NCBI RefSeq assembly: GCF_033807715.1
Contig: NC_084592.1
Location: forward strand, 1,653,501 to 1,717,500
Source: Cololabis saira
Lineage: Eukaryota > Chordata > Actinopteri > Beloniformes > Belonidae
DNA length: 64,000 nt
Direction of reading: 5' to 3'
Shown here piece by piece: positions 10,448 through 19,833 of this stretch. The translations under genes and the position numbers were made by a program. Every line of letters begins with the position of its first letter. Position 1 is the first letter of the stretch. Under the pieces are notes generated by a model. The model saw only the letters and a list, made by a program, of their open reading frames with translations, had not been told where the DNA came from and searched no databases.

Positions 10448-11400
10448 TACCATATTTTCGCGACCATACGATGCGCCGTGTGGAAAGGCATACCCTCGGT
10501 TTTGTGTGTCATTTCTGTATTTAAAACACACACACGGCGCACCGACCGAAAAAGGCGCCGTCTACACACACGGAGCGCCGCCTTACAACACACACACACA
10601 CACGCGCGCCGCACAACCCACACACAAGCACACAAGTGTGCGTATTTAAAAATAGAGCGGGAGCAAAACTTAGTTTGATTGTACTTTATTTCAGTTTTTA
10701 CATTAGCTCCGCTAAATCAGCTGTGCCAGTCCGAATTTCCTTGCTGTCAGAGTCACTTACCGTGCCGTGCGGCGCCTCGGAAATGATGCCGGCTTTTGCG
10801 AAAGCTTGCAAATTAGTCCCAGCAGACACGTTAGCCCACGCATCAACAATCCATCTGCAAACTGTGGCATAACTTGCCCGGCGCTGCCTTCCACTCTTGG
10901 TGAAGCTGTGTTCCCCCTCAGTCATCCATTGCTCCCATGCCGCTCGCAGCCTTAAGGCTGATTTATGGTTCTGCGTTAACCAACGCAGAGCCTACGCCGG
11001 AGGGTGCGCGTCGCCACATACCCTCCGGCGTAGGCTCTGCGTCGATTTAACGCGGAACCGTAATTCAGCTTTCACCTTGAACAGCCGGTTCACACCGACG
11101 TCCAGCGGTTGGAATTCCTTCGTCAGACCTCCCAGAATAACAGCCAGCACAGCGTTCATATTTTTCACTTCTTTTTTTACATTGTCTGTGAGATGGGCGC
11201 GCGTAGAGTCACAGATCAGCAGCGATGGTGATGTGTGGAAAAAAAACACTGGGTCGCCGCACATAGACCTGCTTCAGCCACTCATCATCATCCCTTCATC
11301 CATCCAGCCCTTTTCATTTGCCTTTATAATGACTCCGGCTGGAAAAGTCTCTTTAGGCAAAGTCTTTCTTTTAAAAATCACCATAGTTTCTGTCCATCAG
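10448..11400 (-). pseudogene. pogo/Tigger-like DDE transposase fragment
   Basis: On the minus strand: FKRKTLPKETFPAGVI and GWMDEGMM (about 11,300-11,395), LLICDSTRAHLTD (DDE-domain Asp) and GGLTKEFQPLDVGVNRLFK (11,080-11,215), then after a MITE WEQWMTEGEHSFTKSGRQRR and ATVCRWIVDAWANVS (10,800-10,950). The order is that of pogo-group transposases. Stops, frameshifts and the MITE at 10,954-11,072 inactivate it. The segment 10,448-10,670, starting CCATATTTTCGCGACCATAC and rich in CACACA, is the presumed non-coding end; a diverged second copy lies at 46,790 and 49,347. Confidence 0.78.
10954..11072. mobile_element. MITE (family M1) with 22-bp perfect stem, copy 1
   Basis: Termini AAGGCTGATTTATGGTTC and, as complement, AAAGCTGAATTACGGTTC. 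Inside, 10,984-11,005 and 11,020-11,041 are perfect 22-bp complements around a 14-base loop. It interrupts the pogo-like transposase between the codons for NRLFK and WEQWM, which fixes its borders well. Related copies are at 30,117-30,604 and 55,967-56,120. Superfamily undetermined. Confidence 0.85.
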
Positions 11401-11662
11401 CGTGGCAACCAAGCACAACAGTGAACGATGATTTCTCATACCCCGTTGTGCGGATCGCCACCTTGCGAAAAGAAGCTTAGGCCTACTCTGGTGCAGTTAT
11501 CGTGTTCAAGTTATTGATACAAAATAAACGGGACATATTAATTTACAATAAGACCGATGCAGTGTGGTTTTTAATTATATTTCATTCTGGGGTGTCGTGA
11601 GATTTTATTCACTTTTGAAAGGTGTCATGAGTGAAAAACGTTTGAGAAAGGCTGAATTAGAC

Positions 11663-12509
11663 CAAGAATGATAAATTTATGATTTTTTTGGTTATGATTT
11701 CATATTTTGAAAAAAACAGAGTGATGGACTTCACCATGTGTTACAATTAATGTTTTTTTGTCCTGTCGAAAGGCATGTGATCCTACAATTTGATTGCCGT
11801 AGGACAAACGAGTGATTTTTATTAATGTGTAGGTACCACAAATCAGGTACTTCCCATTTAATTGTGAAATATGGTGGCTACGTTCAAGTTATGACCACGA
11901 TACACGATACAGTCGATAAGGACCCTTGTGACAATAATATGTGCGGATTTCATTTTGATCTATTGGATGAATGAATCCGTAAATAGAGCACATAATGTGA
12001 TGAAAAATGTATACCCGTAAAAAAAACTTTTCAGTGAAAATTGGCCACTTTTCCAATATGTTAAAGGCCTCAAAATTGCGATCCTTTTGAACCCTTTTCA
12101 GTTTCAATAGCCTCAGTGCTCAGGCCTTATAAAGATTTCCTTGGGCTTCAACAAGGTGCTCACACCCTCAGTGCTCGGGCCCTAAATAATTCCTTCAGTT
12201 TAAATAGAGTCCTCGCCACCTGCGTGCTGGGGCCTTAATAATAATTAACAGCGCGATTTCCGCAGGGTCCTGCTCTTAATAAAAAACAAAATAAAGAAAC
12301 ACATTTAGTCCCCTAGAAGTGGTTAGTGTGTGTGTGTTAAAACAAATTATAAACCACATTAACCCTTCATAAAAACAAAATAGATCGAGGGATGAGGTCT
12401 GAAAGATCTGTTTTGACGCAGATGGGTACCTTTTGCGTCAGTAGGTGTCGCCAAAGGCCCTGACCAAGCGTCGGTTTTTGACGCGTCCGGAGTGAGACTG
12501 TGTTGGTGT
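11663..12509 (-). mobile_element. Region with 'GGGCCCGAGCAC' repeat heads (copy D, reverse)
   Basis: On the minus strand three successive heads occur about 53 bp apart: GGCCCCAGCACGCAGG (near 12,225), AGGGCCCGAGCACTGAGG (near 12,180) and AGGCCTGAGCACTGAGG (near 12,125). They resemble the 5' end of the dispersed repeat at 57,076. The rest of 11,663-12,100 and 12,270-12,509 shows nothing recognisable. The extent of this copy is uncertain. Confidence 0.45.
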
Positions 12510-12614
<105 letters not shown>

Positions 12615-12843
12615 TGAGTGATGTAACTTAGGTTATCTCTATGCTTTGAGTTGTACGAGGCTCAGCGCATAGTATCATAGTCTGCCTATGACTCGTTTGT
12701 AAGATGGGCTGTTGGAATTAGTGTGCGGTGAAGTTAATCATTTCTCAGCGTGGGAGTTTTGGTGTGTGCCGTGTGATGTGTGAACCTTCTGGAAATGCCT
12801 GAGACTTGAGAGCCCTGCTAAAAAGGGCTATTTTCAAATAATC

Positions 12844-13200
12844 TTATATGTTATGTATTAAGTCAGTTGCATACATGGGAATATTGTTTACACCATCAGC
12901 TCTGGGGATGTCTGTTTGGGTGGGGGCAGGAGAGGGGGATGCTGAGCTTGTTTCTGAATTGAACCCACTGAAGAACATGTTCAGTTCACTTGCTCTGTCC
13001 AGATTTTCATCTGTCTGATCCTCCTTCTGCTTGAAACCGGTAATCTTTTTCATCCCTGACCACACATCTCTTACACTGTTTTGCTAGAGCTTGGTCTCCA
13101 GCTTTTACCTGCACAGCAAGAGGATTTTCTTGTCTCCAATCATAACATTTTTGTTTTTTTTTATACATTCCCCAATAGTTCCCTGTCCCCTGAACAGAGG
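12844..13200 (-). pseudogene. Non-LTR retrotransposon ORF2 linker fragment
   Basis: The minus strand encodes VRDVWSGMKKITGFKQ, then LDRASELNMFFSGFN, typical of the segment between endonuclease and RT in jockey-superfamily LINEs of fish. A frameshift lies near 13,060. It is cut on the right by the SINE at 13,213. No RT follows in this orientation. Confidence 0.7.
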
Positions 13201-13212
13201 ACTTGTCTTTTC

Positions 13213-13495
13213 TTGTGGAGCGGCGGTTCGAATCCCGCTCTGTCCCAGTTTGCTGTCGTAGTGTCCTTGGGCAAGACACCTTACCCACCTTGCCCCGTGT
13301 GAATGTGTATGAATGTTGGTGGTGGTCGGAGGGGCCGTTTGGCGCGATATGGCAGCCACGTTTCCGTCAGACCCCAGGGCAGCTGTGGCTACAAAAACGT
13401 AGCTTACCACCACCAGTGAGGATGTGTATGAATGAATAATGATTTCTGTAAAGCGCTCTGGGTGCCTTGAAGGGCGCTATATAAATCCAAGTCAT

Positions 13496-13497
<2 letters not shown>
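13213..13497 (+). mobile_element. tRNA-derived SINE
   Basis: A polymerase III B box, GGTTCGAATCC, lies at 13,225-13,235. The body has the fish SINE phrases TGTCCTTGGGCAAGACACC, GGTGGTGGTCGGAGGGGCCG and CAGGGCAGCTGTGGCTAC. The 3' end is GTAAAGCGCTCTGGGTGCC then GCGCTATATAAATCCAAGTC, a LINE-derived tail. The A-box half is not visible, so the copy is 5'-truncated. It is followed directly by a TA microsatellite. Confidence 0.88.

Positions 13498-13562
<65 letters not shown>
13498..13562. repeat. (TA)n microsatellite
   Basis: About 32 TA units, grown at the 3' end of the SINE tail. Confidence 0.97.
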
Positions 13563-13570
<8 letters not shown>

Positions 13571-13714
13571 TATATACTAGTATCAAAGTTTAAGTTTCTT
13601 TATGAAGATACAGAAACACACAAAAGATGGCCAGATGTTAGTTTTTTTTTAGTAATGGGCATCACCAATCAAAATATAATAATATAATAATAATAAATGC
13701 CAGCTTTAAGCTCT

Positions 13715-14655
13715 TTCCTTTGCTTTCCATGTGCTTTACTGCTTGTCTGGTTCATGGGGTCCTGCCCAATTCTATCATGTCTGTAGAGTTAGTGCCTGTG
13801 CTTAAAGACAAGGCTGGTAAGGTCAGTAGTATTGATAATTATCGTCCTATTGCATTGGCCAGCATCTTGTCTAAAGTACTGGAGAGAATACTTTTAACAA
13901 AGTTAGAAATGTTTGTTCTTACTTCTGACAACCAGTTTGGATTTAAAAGAAAACATGGAACTGACCTCTGTATATATGCTCTTAAAGAGATTGTATTTAA
14001 GTATACAAGCCTGAACACATGTATTTTTATGTTTTATTGATGCGTCAAAGGCATTTGATCGTATTAATCATGAAAAATTATTTGTTAAATTGTTAGATAG
14101 AGGTGTTCCTAAATTCTTGGTGAGAATTTTAGTGTTTTGGTATGCCCATCAAAGGTTTCCAGTAAAATGGGCCAATGTGGTATCTGCTCCATTCTGTGTT
14201 AGTAACGGAGTGCAGCAAGGAGGAATTTTGTCTCATTTTTTATTTAATGTTTATATGGATGAATTATCAAATCAATTGGACAGGTTAAAAACTGGTTGTC
14301 TTGTGGGTAACACTATTGTTAATCATCTTATGTACGCGGACGACTTGGTACTGCTTTGTCCATATAGTGCTGGGCTGCAGCAGATGAAGGTGCTCTCAGT
14401 ATGGCCTTGATCATGATGTAAAGTATAACGCTAACGCTTTAGTCAGCCCTTTGAAAAGCTGCTATAGATTCACCTCTAGGCTCTAGGTGGCATTGGAGCA
14501 ATAGCTTGTATGTTTTATAAATTAAATATTTTGTATATACAAGCAATAGCTTGTATGTATTATAGATGTATATTTAATATTTTTGTATTTCTTTTTTTAC
14601 ACGTTTTATATTGTATTATGTTTTATATGGACCTGTGTCTGCAATAAAGTTGATA
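13715..14655 (+). pseudogene. Non-LTR retrotransposon RT fragment with 3' UTR
   Basis: RT motifs appear in order. NYRPIALASILSKVLERILL lies at about 13,840-13,900 and QFGFKRKHGTDLCIYALKEI at 13,933-13,990. Motif A (ASKAFDRINHEKL) follows a frameshift at about 14,035-14,090. Then come VSNGVQQGGILSHFLFNVYM at 14,195-14,260 and catalytic YADD in HLMYADDLVLL at 14,325-14,350. The frame then ends early, and 14,440-14,655 is 3' UTR ending in ATGGACCTGTGTCTGCAATAAAG. Jockey-superfamily LINE; truncated at the 5' end, with one frameshift and an internal deletion after the RT. Confidence 0.85.
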
Positions 14656-14668
14656 TAATAGTACCGTA

Positions 14669-14850
14669 GTTCTATTTCGTCCCTACTGACCGCCAGGCGG
14701 TGCTGTAAGCACTGGATATCTCCCCTCGCGCATGCGCATGTCGAGTACAATACCAACAATGTCACGTCACCCGTGACCCCTGCATGACCCCCGGAAGGGT
14801 ATATCTTCCGGGGTCAAGCATGGGATCGGCTCCTCATTCTTCTCGCATCG
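14669..14850 (+). repeat. Left inverted terminal repeat of the DIRS element
   Basis: From about 14,695 it is the reverse complement of the right repeat: shared phrases include GGCGGTGCTGTAAGCACTGG, CGCGCATGCGCATGTCGAG, ACCAACAATGTCACGTCACC and ATGGGATCGGCTCCT. The outermost about 25 bases differ from the right end, which is normal for DIRS elements because each end is copied into the internal region separately. Confidence 0.93.
14786..14815. repeat. Hairpin within the DIRS terminal repeat
   Basis: GACCCCCGGAAG and CTTCCGGGGTC pair (one bulged C) around GGTATAT, which contains a TATA-like core. The same structure occurs in the right repeat near 21,060-21,090. A nearby near-palindrome GTCACCCGTGAC lies at 14,766-14,777. 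A promoter role is inference only. Confidence 0.7.
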
Positions 14851-15209
14851 CGCTGAAGTACAGGACGGAAATAGAAGGCTGGTTGAAAGCTTCTTCCTTT
14901 CCTCCCTAAAACCGCCGGCCTCTGTGCAGCTTCGTGCCGTAAGGTAGGAGTAACGATCTCTGTCGTCCTCCGAGAGGCTGTGGCCACGCGGTATTTATTG
15001 GTGTTCGTTGCGGCGGCGGCGTCTCCCCGCCCCGCCCCCCTGGGCCAGCTGGCAGAAGGTAAGCTGTTGGCTGCGCCCGACACCTGAATATTCTGTGCAG
15101 TTATTTTTTCTGCAAAAAAAAAAAAAAAAAAAGACAGAAAAGGATTTTTTTTTTTTTTTTCTAAAAAAAAAAAAAAAACAACACCTTTTTTTTGTCCTTC
15201 TTACAGCCG

Positions 15210-15688
15210 TGGTGAAGGCCACGCCCCTCTCCCACCGGCACACTTGTGGTGACGGCAGCGTTTCGCTCCCTCTCCCACTTTATTAAAGTGACAACATTAT
15301 TTTTTTCCTTGCAGATTATTTTTTCTTTAAAAAAAAAAAAAATAATATAAGAATGTGCAGATATATTTATATAATTATGTTTACAATCATAGTAGTGTAT
15401 TCTTGTGTAATTTTGGTAAAGTTTTGGATATATAGCCTATGTTAATATACTTTGTAGTTTTGGTAAAGTTCTGGATATATATGTTAATATACATTGTTGT
15501 AGTACTATAAAGTACTGTATTACTAGAATATGTTTTGTTTGTTTGTCAAATTTTGAATAGTAAACAAGGGTTTGGCGCCTAAAAGCTATGCTTCTGCCAA
15601 ACCCTTTTCGTTCAGCCATAGTTTAATTTATTTTTTCTGTTTTGTTTATGTTTGTTCTTTTTTTATGATGTTGCTGCTGAACGAAATA

Positions 15689-15761
<73 letters not shown>

Positions 15762-16530
15762 GAAAGGAAAAGAACAGCGCCTTTTTGCCTGTTTTGCGGC
15801 CGTGGTGACGGCAGCGTTTCCGCTCCCTCTCCCACCGGCTCGTTCAGGGTGACGGCAGCATTTGCTCCCTCTCCCACTTACTGATGTGATATTGTTATTT
15901 TTCCTTGCAGTTATTTTTTATTTTTTTCTTGAAAAAAAAAAAAAAAAAAAGGAAAAGAAACAAGAGAGGATTGTTCTCTTCTTTTTGAGTAAAGACGCCT
16001 TTTTTGCCTTTTCTCATAGCCGTGGTGACGGTAGCGTGGCTGCTCCCCTCTCCCACCTGCATATCGGTGGTGACGGCAGCATGCTCGCTGTGGTGACGGC
16101 AGCGTTTCCGCTCCCCTCTCCCACTGACACACCCGTATTGACGGTAGCGTGGCTGCTCCCCTCTCCCACCTGCATATCGGTGGTGACGGCAGCGTGCTCG
16201 CTGTGGTGACGGCAGCGTTTCCGCTCCCCTCTCCCACTGACACATCCGTGCTGACGGTAGCGTGGCCCTCCCCTCTCCCGCCTTCATATTGGTGGTGACG
16301 GCAGCGTGCTCGCTGTGGTGACGGCAGCGTTTCCGCTCCCCTCTCCCACCGACACCTACGTGGTGACTGCAGCGCGTCCGCTCCCCTCTCCCACCGGCAC
16401 ATCCGTGGTGACGGCAGCGTGACCGCTCCCACCGACACATTCGTGTGGACGGCAGCGTGTCCGCTCCTCTCTCCTGCCAGCACATCCGTGGTGACGGCAG
16501 CGTGTCCGCTCCCTCTCCCACCGGTCCCTG
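15210..16530 (+). repeat. Leader tandem array of the DIRS element (unit about 40-50 bp)
   Basis: Repeated units follow the pattern GTGGTGACGGCAGCGTTTCC, then GCTCCCCTCTCCCACCG, then a short variable stretch. There are about 15 units, dense from 16,018 to 16,530. Longer-period copies include the phrase TTTTTCCTTGCAG plus a poly(A) run at 15,303, 15,897 and, in weaker form, 15,098. A foreign retroposon tail (about 15,545-15,762) interrupts the array. Minus-strand frames here (for example 15,911-17,305) are products of the array. Confidence 0.85.
15545..15762 (+). mobile_element. LINE 3' tail with (AATC)n inserted in the DIRS leader
   Basis: The inverted phrase AAGGGTTTGGCGCCTAAAAG / TTCTGCCAAACCCTTTT forms a short foldback. 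It is followed by a T-rich 3' UTR, GCTGAACGAAATAAACAATC, and about 17 AATC tetranucleotides. Such tetranucleotide tails are typical of LINE 3' ends. Its source family is not identified. Confidence 0.55.
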
Positions 16531-16532
16531 TG

Positions 16533-17927
16533 ATGGAGCGTTCATGCCCAGGGTGCATGGCCTCCCTGGATCCTGCGGTTGACCAGGACCTCTGCGTGTC
16601 ATGCCTGGGCCCTGAGCAGCCGGGGCCGTCGGCCAGCCTCCCCTCATCCCAGCCGGGGTCTTCGCTGAAGCGATCGGCGAAGAGAGTGGTGGGGGCCCCC
16701 AAACGACGGCGGATGACGAGCCAGCTCTCCTCGAAGGTAGATCGCTTGGCTGCCGACATGGAGCAGATGAAGGCGCTCCTCCTCAATCTGCAACCTGGTA
16801 CTGGCCAGGTGGAACCTGCCGTGCCAGAGTTTGCTCTGGGGTCGCCACCGCCGCTGCCAGAGGACGCAATCTCCATTGCAGCCTCGGCGAGCCACTTCAA
16901 CGTGTCATCAGGGGACCCGGCCTCACAGCGCTCGGGGTTCTCCTCGCACTCATCTGCCCAGAGCTCTCGGGAGGGGACGGTTTGTTCCTCCGTGCAGGGC
17001 ATTATCCGCACTGCCCTGGCACACTTGCAGCTGGATGCACCGCGTGCGGAGGTGGCCTCTAGCGCCTTCCACAGGCGCAATCCTTCTCCGGTGGAATTCA
17101 CCATTCCGCCTTCGTCGGATTTTTTGAGGGAGCTGCACTCATGCTGGAGAGATGTCACAGCCCTCTCCAGGCTAACAGCTGATGACCGTGCTCTGACGGC
17201 GATGGAGGACGCTGCAGTGGCTGGTCTCCACCACATGCCCCCCATCGAGCCCTCCATTGCAGCACTGATAGTGGCTCCTGATGAGGCTCTGAAGCCAGAT
17301 CCCAAGTGCCCCTCTACCCAGTGTAGGGTTACTGATGGGCATATTTGTAGGGCTTATGAAACAGCGGCGCGCATCGGCCGGCTGGGGAACACCCTTTCTC
17401 ATCTGCTACTGGCCCTCTCCACCTCCCTGCAGGATGCACAGGTGGATGATTCCACACGGGACTTGTGTGATGTGTCCCTACAGGCTTTTGCCTCCCAGAC
17501 GAGGGAACTGGGGCGGCTGATGTCCACCCTGGTGCACACGCGCCGTCATGTCTGGCTGGCGCAGTCACCCCTGACAGAGACTGCTCGTAGGGTTCTTCGT
17601 CAGGCACCGGCAGAACCGGGGGAGCTGTTTGGGGCAACTGCCCTGGAAGCTCTGAACCGCACCGCCCTGGCCGATGAGACCAGGCAGCGACTGGTGCACC
17701 TTCACAGGAGGGCGCCCGCTTCCAGTACACCGAGGGGCCCTTCGTCCGCCCCTGGACGTCGCCCCCAGCCTCCTGCCCGCAGGAGCCAGCGCAGCTCCCA
17801 ACGGCCCGTTGGACAGCCTGCCGGGGGGTTTCGCCCCCCTGTGCGCGGACCGCCCCAGCAGCGTCGGGGTGTTGGCCTCGACCATCGCCCCCCCGGCACG
17901 TCCAGAGGCCGGGGGAGACGGCGCTAG
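16533..17927 (+). CDS. DIRS gag-like protein (464 aa)
   Basis: Putative structural protein of the DIRS element. The frame is open upstream to 16,419, but I chose the ATG at 16,533 because the upstream codons are translated leader repeats and the protein then begins MERSCPGCMASLD. The N-terminus has paired cysteines (CPGC, 11 residues, CVSC) resembling a zinc ribbon, followed by a Ser/Pro-rich stretch, a basic KRSAKR segment and a possible short coiled coil (SKVDRLAADMEQMKALLLNL). The middle is helical and the C-terminus is Arg/Pro/Gly-rich (GRGRRR), fitting RNA binding. No CCHC knuckle is present, as usual for DIRS gag. Its end overlaps the RT frame by 254 bases. No stops or shifts; the function is inferred from position. 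Confidence 0.82.
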   Translation: MERSCPGCMASLDPAVDQDLCVSCLGPEQPGPSASLPSSQPGSSLKRSAKRVVGAPKRRRMTSQLSSKVDRLAADMEQMKALLLNLQPGTGQVEPAVPEFALGSPPPLPEDAISIAASASHFNVSSGDPASQRSGFSSHSSAQSSREGTVCSSVQGIIRTALAHLQLDAPRAEVASSAFHRRNPSPVEFTIPPSSDFLRELHSCWRDVTALSRLTADDRALTAMEDAAVAGLHHMPPIEPSIAALIVAPDEALKPDPKCPSTQCRVTDGHICRAYETAARIGRLGNTLSHLLLALSTSLQDAQVDDSTRDLCDVSLQAFASQTRELGRLMSTLVHTRRHVWLAQSPLTETARRVLRQAPAEPGELFGATALEALNRTALADETRQRLVHLHRRAPASSTPRGPSSAPGRRPQPPARRSQRSSQRPVGQPAGGFRPPVRGPPQQRRGVGLDHRPPGTSRGRGRRR

Positions 17928-19833
17928 GGCCACGGGGCCGGTCGTCGGCTGCTTTTCCCGGCAGCAGCTCAGTCACTGGGCTGCCTGCTCGTCGGACCCC
18001 TGGGTAATTTCCACCTTAACCCACGGGTACGTACTGCAGTTCCGACACCGGCCCCCTACCTCCGGCCGGGTCAAGATGACCGTCATCAGAGACCCGGCGA
18101 ACATTCTGGCTCTGACTCAGGAGTTGTCCGTCCTGCTGGCCAAGGGCGCCATTGTGCCGGTAGACCCCCTGCTGCAGCCCCAGGGGTTCTACTCAACCTA
18201 CTTTCTCGTCAGCAAGAAAGACGGCGGCTTTCGTCCCATCTTGGACCTGAGAGGCCTCAACGGGTACATGAAGGCCCTGCCCTTCCGGATGCTGACCACA
18301 GCAGATGTTCTGCGTGCGGTCGGTCAGGGGGAGTGGTTTACGACGGTAGATCTACAGGACGCTTACTTTCATGTGCCGATTGCGGCACAGCACCAGCGGT
18401 TCCTGAGGTTCGCCTATCAGGACCGCCATTACCAGTTCAGGGTGCTCCCGTTCGGGCTCTCCCTGTCCCCAAGAGTTTTCACCAGGTGCGTGGCGGCAGC
18501 CCTCGCTCCCCTGCAGGCACGGGGTATGAAGGTTCTGCCGTACCTGGACGACTGGCTGATATGCGCGCCGTCCCGAGAACAAGTGGTGGCAGACACGGCC
18601 CTCCTTTTGTCGCATGTGGCCAAACTAGGGCTCACAGTGAACAGAGGGAAGAGCTGTCTGGCTCCCTCCCAGCGAGTCGCCTACTTAGGATTGGTACTCG
18701 ACTCGGTGACCATGAGGGCCTGTGTCTCACCGCGGCGTGTGAGCGACATCCTGCGGCTCCTCCCCCGATTCAGGAGGGGCAGACGGCTGCCTTACCTCCA
18801 GTTCCTGCAGCTTTTGGGCCGATTAACAGCCGCCTCGGCTGTTGTGCCTTTGGGCCTGCTGAGGCTACGCCCCCTGCAGATGTGGCTGAACAGCCTTCGC
18901 CTGGATGCCGAAAGGCACAGGCACAGGCTAGTCAGGGTGTCGCGGGTGTGTGTCCATGCCCTGGCACCCTGGAAAGACGGGGCATTCCTGCTGGGGGGTG
19001 TGCCCTTGGGCACTATCACCTCCTTCCGGGAGACTGTCACCGCAGATGCCTCCCTCTCGGGGTGGGGTGCTGTTTGGCGCGGCAGGCCTGCCCAAGGGCA
19101 GTGGTCTGCGCGGGACCGCACACGCCACATCAATGTGCTGGAGCTCCGTGCTGTACACCGAGCACTCAAGCACTTTTTACCTCACCTATGGGGGAGGCAC
19201 GTACTGGTTCGGTCGGACAATGTGTCCACTGTCTCCCAGATCAATCACCAGGGGGGCACCGGGTCTGCACGGCTGCTGCGGGTGTCTCGGGGCCTTCTGA
19301 CGTGGGCCGCTCCTCGCCTCCTCAGCCTGCGGGCGATATACCTGCCAGGGGTCAGGGATCAGGTGGCAGACTTCCTGTCCCGACACAAGCCTCCCCCAGG
19401 AGAGTGGCGGCTTCATCCGGAGGTAGTGGGGATGATTTGGGTCCTCTTCGGCAGAGCGGTGGTGGACCTCTTCGCCTCGGGCGTCTCGGCTCACTGCCCC
19501 CTCTGGTTCTCCTGGACAGAGGAGACCAGTCCTCTGGGTCAGGATGCCCTAGGGCACGAGTGGCCCGACGGGCTCCTGTACGCGTTCCCCCCACTACCTT
19601 TAATCCTGCCGACGTTGCAGAGGGTCCTCCAGAGAGGTCACAGGCTCCTCTTGGTGGCCCCCTTCTGGCCGGGGAGACCGTGGTTCCCACTACTCCGGAG
19701 GCCCTGCTGCGGCACGCCATGGCGCCTACCCGACCGGAGGGACCTTCTGTCCCAGCTGGGGGGTCGGATTTGGCATCCCGACCCCCGTCGCCTTCAACTC
19801 TGGGTCTGGCCACTGCAGGGCCCGACCCGTTAG
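17674..19833 (+). CDS. DIRS reverse transcriptase / RNase H / methyltransferase-like protein (719 aa)
   Basis: Copies element RNA into DNA. RT occupies about residues 140-345: KDGGFRPILDLRGLN, motif A WFTTVDLQDAYFHVPI (Asp near 226), FRVLPFGLSLSPRVFT, and the catalytic YLDD box in LPYLDDWLI (residues 290-293). RNase H follows at about 450-575, with TADASLSGWGAVW (first Asp), INVLELRAVHRAL (Glu) and LVRSDNVSTV (Asp). Residues about 590-680, with AVVDLFASGVSAHCPLWFSW and later LLLVAPFWPGRPWFP, match the DAM-like methyltransferase domain known in DIRS1 elements. It starts inside gag in another frame, so it needs frameshifting, re-initiation or a spliced message; the start at 17,674 is simply the first ATG. 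It overlaps the recombinase frame by 115 bases. All catalytic residues are present. Confidence 0.93.
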   Translation: MRPGSDWCTFTGGRPLPVHRGALRPPLDVAPSLLPAGASAAPNGPLDSLPGGFAPLCADRPSSVGVLASTIAPPARPEAGGDGARATGPVVGCFSRQQLSHWAACSSDPWVISTLTHGYVLQFRHRPPTSGRVKMTVIRDPANILALTQELSVLLAKGAIVPVDPLLQPQGFYSTYFLVSKKDGGFRPILDLRGLNGYMKALPFRMLTTADVLRAVGQGEWFTTVDLQDAYFHVPIAAQHQRFLRFAYQDRHYQFRVLPFGLSLSPRVFTRCVAAALAPLQARGMKVLPYLDDWLICAPSREQVVADTALLLSHVAKLGLTVNRGKSCLAPSQRVAYLGLVLDSVTMRACVSPRRVSDILRLLPRFRRGRRLPYLQFLQLLGRLTAASAVVPLGLLRLRPLQMWLNSLRLDAERHRHRLVRVSRVCVHALAPWKDGAFLLGGVPLGTITSFRETVTADASLSGWGAVWRGRPAQGQWSARDRTRHINVLELRAVHRALKHFLPHLWGRHVLVRSDNVSTVSQINHQGGTGSARLLRVSRGLLTWAAPRLLSLRAIYLPGVRDQVADFLSRHKPPPGEWRLHPEVVGMIWVLFGRAVVDLFASGVSAHCPLWFSWTEETSPLGQDALGHEWPDGLLYAFPPLPLILPTLQRVLQRGHRLLLVAPFWPGRPWFPLLRRPCCGTPWRLPDRRDLLSQLGGRIWHPDPRRLQLWVWPLQGPTR

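Larger units (their letters stand above)
10348..11654. mobile_element. hAT-bounded element with 8-bp TSD
   Basis: Ends are CAGCCTTTCTCAA and its complement TTGAGAAAGGCTG, each followed inward by copies of GGGGTGTCG. The 8-bp direct repeat AATTAGAC flanks it exactly (10,340-10,347 and 11,655-11,662). TIR and TSD are those of the hAT superfamily. No hAT transposase is present; the interior holds a pogo-like transposase pseudogene and a nested MITE, so this is either a hAT shell carrying a pogo-like insertion or a composite. Confidence 0.85.

Noticed and set aside
13213..13240. Possible tRNA gene (B box GGTTCGAATCC)
   Set aside because: No A box or cloverleaf; the flanking body and tail are those of a SINE.
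15911..17305. 464- and 250-residue minus-strand frames
   Set aside because: Antisense of the DIRS leader array and gag; repetitive, GC-rich and without domains.
18333..19718. First 462 codons of the 840-codon frame that ends in the tyrosine recombinase
   Set aside because: Out-of-frame reading of the RT/RNase H region; only the part from 19,719 has recombinase similarity and a good start.
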